50,222 nucleotides of DNA from an uncultured Endozoicomonas sp. (lineage in GTDB: Bacteria; Pseudomonadota; Gammaproteobacteria; Pseudomonadales; Endozoicomonadaceae): the NCBI GenBank assembly GCA_900299555.1, contig OODV01000369.1:1-50222 (forward strand), written 5' to 3'. Shown here in pieces: positions 48,462-50,222 of this stretch. The notes beneath the pieces were generated by a model. That model saw nothing but the letters and a program-made list of their open reading frames with translations. It made no database searches and had not been told where the DNA came from. Position numbers and translations under genes: made by a program. The first letter of the stretch is position 1; every line of letters starts with the position of its first letter.

Positions 48462-49577
48462 ATGTCTAATCGATCTCCTTCTTGGGGGGAGCCCGCTCCC
48501 TGGTTTCATGCTCACACGGTTTACAATCCTCATTTTGCCTTTTCAAGTGTCGCGGGACGCTTTGTCGGGCTTATTTTTCTAGGTAACTGCTCAGCACCGC
48601 CGGCTATAACGTTTCAAGAGAAAATTAAAAAATCAAAGTTAATTACTAATGATGATAACAGTGTCCGTTTTGCCGTTTCACTGAACGACAAAGATCTTGA
48701 TAATCCGCTCACATTATCCGCATTTCCGAAGCAACGCATATTTCACGATAAAAATGGCAGTATTTCCAGAGAATACGGAGCACTGGGTTATGATCATGCT
48801 TCACAGAAAGAAACCTTCTCCCCATACTGGCTAATTCTCGATCCAACCCTACGCGTTTATGCCAAAGGCGGCATTGACCAACCTGAAGCGTTTATCAAAG
48901 TCATGCAGAGCTTACCTGAGCCTGCACACCATGTCTCTCCAACTATCGACCTCTGGGCTCCAGTGCTACTGGTACCAAGAGTACTGGAAACTGAACTCTG
49001 CGAGACCCTTATCCACTATTACCAGGAAGGACAGGCAGAACCCTCAGGCTTTATGCGTACGGTAGATGGGAAAACGCTTGAACTCAGAGATAATAAGGTT
49101 AAACGTCGTACCGATGTTAATATTGATGATGAAACACTACAAATTGCACTACGACAAAGAATTAAGTCCCGTCTGGTTCCAGAAATTGCCAGAGCTTTCC
49201 AGTTTCAGGCTACACGCATAGAACGCTATATTGTTGCCTGCTATGACGAAAACAATGCAGGCTTCTTCAAGGAGCACAGAGACAACACGACTAAAGGCAC
49301 TGCTCACCGCCGTTTTGCAATAAGCATTAACTTGAATAGTGATGATTACGATGGTGGGGAGCTCTGGTTCCCAGAATACGGAAATCGTCGATATAAGCCA
49401 CCCACAGGAGGGGCCATTGTTTTTTCCTGCTCATTGATGCATGCAGCAACCCCTGTGACCAGAGGAACGCGCTATGCCACTCTTCCCTTTCTCTATGATG
49501 ATGCGGCAGCAAAAATACGGGAAGCCAATAACCGTTTTCTAGGGGATGGTGTCGAGCCTTACCAGTGTGATGAGTAA
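48462..49577 (+). CDS. Peroxiredoxin-like / 2OG-Fe(II) dioxygenase fusion (prolyl-4-hydroxylase type)
   Basis: Encodes 371 aa. Residues about 8-150 resemble a thioredoxin/peroxiredoxin fold (GEPAPWFHAHTVYNPHFAFSSVAGRFVGLIFLGN, LILDPTLRVYAKGG), but the usual T-x-x-C peroxidatic motif is not present; C43 is the only nearby Cys. Residues about 165-345 are a double-stranded beta-helix oxygenase with H272-x-D274 in FKEHRDN, distal H327 in SLMHAATPV and the 2-oxoglutarate-binding R337 ten residues on, with YDGGELWFPEYG and PPTGGAIVFSC between. It should hydroxylate a protein or small-molecule substrate using Fe(II), O2 and 2-oxoglutarate. There is no signal peptide, so it is cytosolic. No Shine-Dalgarno is visible before ATG 48462. 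Divergence from the giant RTX gene suggests that protein as a possible substrate. Confidence 0.87.
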   Translation: MSNRSPSWGEPAPWFHAHTVYNPHFAFSSVAGRFVGLIFLGNCSAPPAITFQEKIKKSKLITNDDNSVRFAVSLNDKDLDNPLTLSAFPKQRIFHDKNGSISREYGALGYDHASQKETFSPYWLILDPTLRVYAKGGIDQPEAFIKVMQSLPEPAHHVSPTIDLWAPVLLVPRVLETELCETLIHYYQEGQAEPSGFMRTVDGKTLELRDNKVKRRTDVNIDDETLQIALRQRIKSRLVPEIARAFQFQATRIERYIVACYDENNAGFFKEHRDNTTKGTAHRRFAISINLNSDDYDGGELWFPEYGNRRYKPPTGGAIVFSCSLMHAATPVTRGTRYATLPFLYDDAAAKIREANNRFLGDGVEPYQCDE

Positions 49578-49782
49578 AACTATTTATTGTTGAGAACCAG
49601 AAGGAGGGCAGTAAGCAGTGTTTGCAAATATTGGTATTGAGCAATGAATTCACTAGTCAGGTACGCGAGCAAGACGCGAGAATTCAAAAAATGGGAGTGG
49701 TGACGGAAAGACAACTGTTAAATAGATGCCCGTTTAATTCTCTACCGACCCGACAGTTAGCAGGTGAAAAACCCAGATAGCA

Positions 49783-49820
49783 AAAAGCCCGAAGTGCTTA
49801 CTAACGCTTCGGGCTTTGCT
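49783..49820 (-). terminator. Terminator downstream of the tRNA-Thr fragment
   Basis: On the minus strand AAAGCCCGAAG pairs with CTTCGGGCTTTTT across a short loop, a few bases after the tRNA CCA end. It is the original tRNA terminator and, being symmetric with T-runs on both sides, may also stop transcription coming from the oxygenase gene. Confidence 0.75.
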
Positions 49821-49825
49821 GTGTA

Positions 49826-49870
49826 TGGTGCCGGCACCAAGAGTCGAACTCGGGACCCACTGATTACAAG
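49826..49870 (-). other. 3' half of a tRNA-Thr(UGU): likely attachment-site remnant
   Basis: Read on the minus strand, 45 bases run from the anticodon loop (CTTGTAA) and stem (TCAGT) through the variable loop, T-arm (CCGAG-TTCGACT-CTTGG) to the acceptor strand TGCCGGC, A and CCA. This matches the 3' half of bacterial tRNA-Thr with anticodon UGU. The 5' half is missing: bases beyond 49870 do not form the anticodon 5' stem (ACTGA expected), D-arm or acceptor 5' strand. Sequence homology that starts exactly in the anticodon loop and ends at CCA is the usual footprint of an integrase crossover in a tRNA gene. Confidence 0.8.
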
Positions 49871-50018
49871 CAAATTAAGGACTTTTGTACAAAGTAGTAT
49901 CAATACGCCCACTGTCTCACACCCCTATCACTTATTCAATAAATACAGCAAGTTATGCTTACCTCAAGAAAAGATCAGCGTATCACTAGATAACAGTACT
50001 TACGTTCATGTAAGCTAA

Positions 50019-50071
50019 AAACAGCCACTTAAACAGCCACCAATACTTGACTGGAACCCAAAAACAGCCAC
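50019..50071 (+). repeat. Three AAACAGCCAC direct repeats (possible integrase arm sites)
   Basis: AAACAGCCAC occurs at 50019-50028, 50031-50040 and 50062-50071, 150-245 bp inside the tRNA-Thr remnant. Short direct repeats at this distance from an att core are typical arm-type binding sites. The rest of 49578-49780 and 49871-50018 shows no gene I would support. Confidence 0.55.
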
Positions 50072-50119
50072 CTTGTCTGATAGACCAGATAACAATAAAA
50101 GCAGAGATAAGGAGACAGT

Positions 50120-50188
50120 ATGGAAACAATAACCGATGCTGCGCTTGTAGAAATTCAAGCCGAAGTTCAGCAATTCCCACTGAAGTGA
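50120..50188 (+). CDS. Very small ORF with strong ribosome site
   Basis: ATG 50120 follows AAGGAGA seven bases upstream and reads METITDAALVEIQAEVQQFPLK before TGA 50186-50188 (22 aa). The strong site suggests translation. It may be a mini-protein, a leader, or the start of a gene broken by a frameshift; the window ends 34 bases later. It would be the first ORF of the element entering at the tRNA-Thr remnant. Confidence 0.35.
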   Translation: METITDAALVEIQAEVQQFPLK

Positions 50189-50222
50189 TTCGAGATAACA
50201 GCACCAAGGCTTCCAGCCAGTT

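Noticed and set aside
49646-49684. GAATTCACTAGT near GAATTC, resembling a cloning-vector junction
   Set aside because: Flanking sequence continues naturally with no vector text. Two EcoRI sites and one SpeI site within 40 bases can occur by chance.
49826-49950. Complete tRNA-Thr gene
   Set aside because: Only the anticodon loop to CCA is present. No D-arm or acceptor 5' strand follows on the minus strand within 100 bases.
49764-50018. 84-aa plus-strand ORF containing GTKSRTRDPLIT
   Set aside because: This peptide is the antisense reading of the tRNA 3' half, a well-known annotation artefact.

Overview
The window reads as a stretch of a gammaproteobacterial chromosome. The clearest anchors are genes with close counterparts in Enterobacteria and Pseudomonas: a YrfG-type nucleotidase, NudE, CysQ, a YgeA racemase, a XanP permease and a RutR-like regulator. 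Moderate GC content, the giant type I-secreted RTX protein and several small lipoproteins would suit a marine or host-associated member of the Oceanospirillales (Endozoicomonas-like), but that placement is inference from style, not from a marker gene.

Layout. (1) Positions 1-1600 are the edge of an integrated element: the tail of a gene, a small ORF, an XRE repressor-like protein and a tyrosine integrase whose N-terminus is frameshifted, followed by three TCGACA repeats spaced exactly 11 bp. (2) Positions 1740-5100 carry yrfG (minus), nudE and cysQ (plus). A MITE-like palindrome and a secreted protein of unknown function sit between yrfG and nudE. (3) Positions 5185-9160 hold a BOF lipoprotein, an exported crystallin-like/metallophosphoesterase fusion, a YhhN membrane protein translationally coupled to ygeA, and a lipoprotein. 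(4) Positions 9500-11900 hold xanP and a RutR-like TetR regulator, with a candidate RutR-type operator upstream of xanP. (5) Positions 11900-13140 hold small envelope proteins and, on the minus strand, a GGA-rich structured RNA with a terminator that looks like an Rsm/Csr-sponge sRNA. (6) Positions 13555-49577 are one functional locus for secreting a giant RTX protein. (7) Positions 49780-50222 hold a truncated tRNA-Thr 3' half with its terminator, then three direct repeats, which looks like the attachment-site edge of a second integrated element running off the right end.

The central system is a type I secretion locus that also contains a proton-channel-like pair. The minus strand carries an OmpA/MotB-like protein and the HlyD-family adaptor, overlapping by 4 bp. 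Divergently, the plus strand carries a TolC-family outer-membrane protein, a MotA/TolQ/ExbB-like protein with a long C-terminal helical region, and an M23 peptidase. Facing them are an ABC exporter with a degenerate C39-like domain and, directly upstream in the same direction, a single 26.6 kb gene for an 8,862-residue protein. The set has the same component types as the Salmonella SPI-4 SiiA-F system, but the cargo is almost entirely RTX repeat instead of Ig-like repeats, and a peptidoglycan hydrolase is added. A peroxiredoxin-like/2OG-Fe(II) oxygenase is divergent from the giant gene and could modify it.

Inside the giant gene I counted 84 copies of an approximately 95-100 residue RTX module. 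They include a three-copy tandem super-repeat of about 2.27 kb (eight modules per unit, about 36.2-43.0 kb), a GC-rich patch largely within one of those copies, and a special module that occurs only twice, near the two ends of the array.
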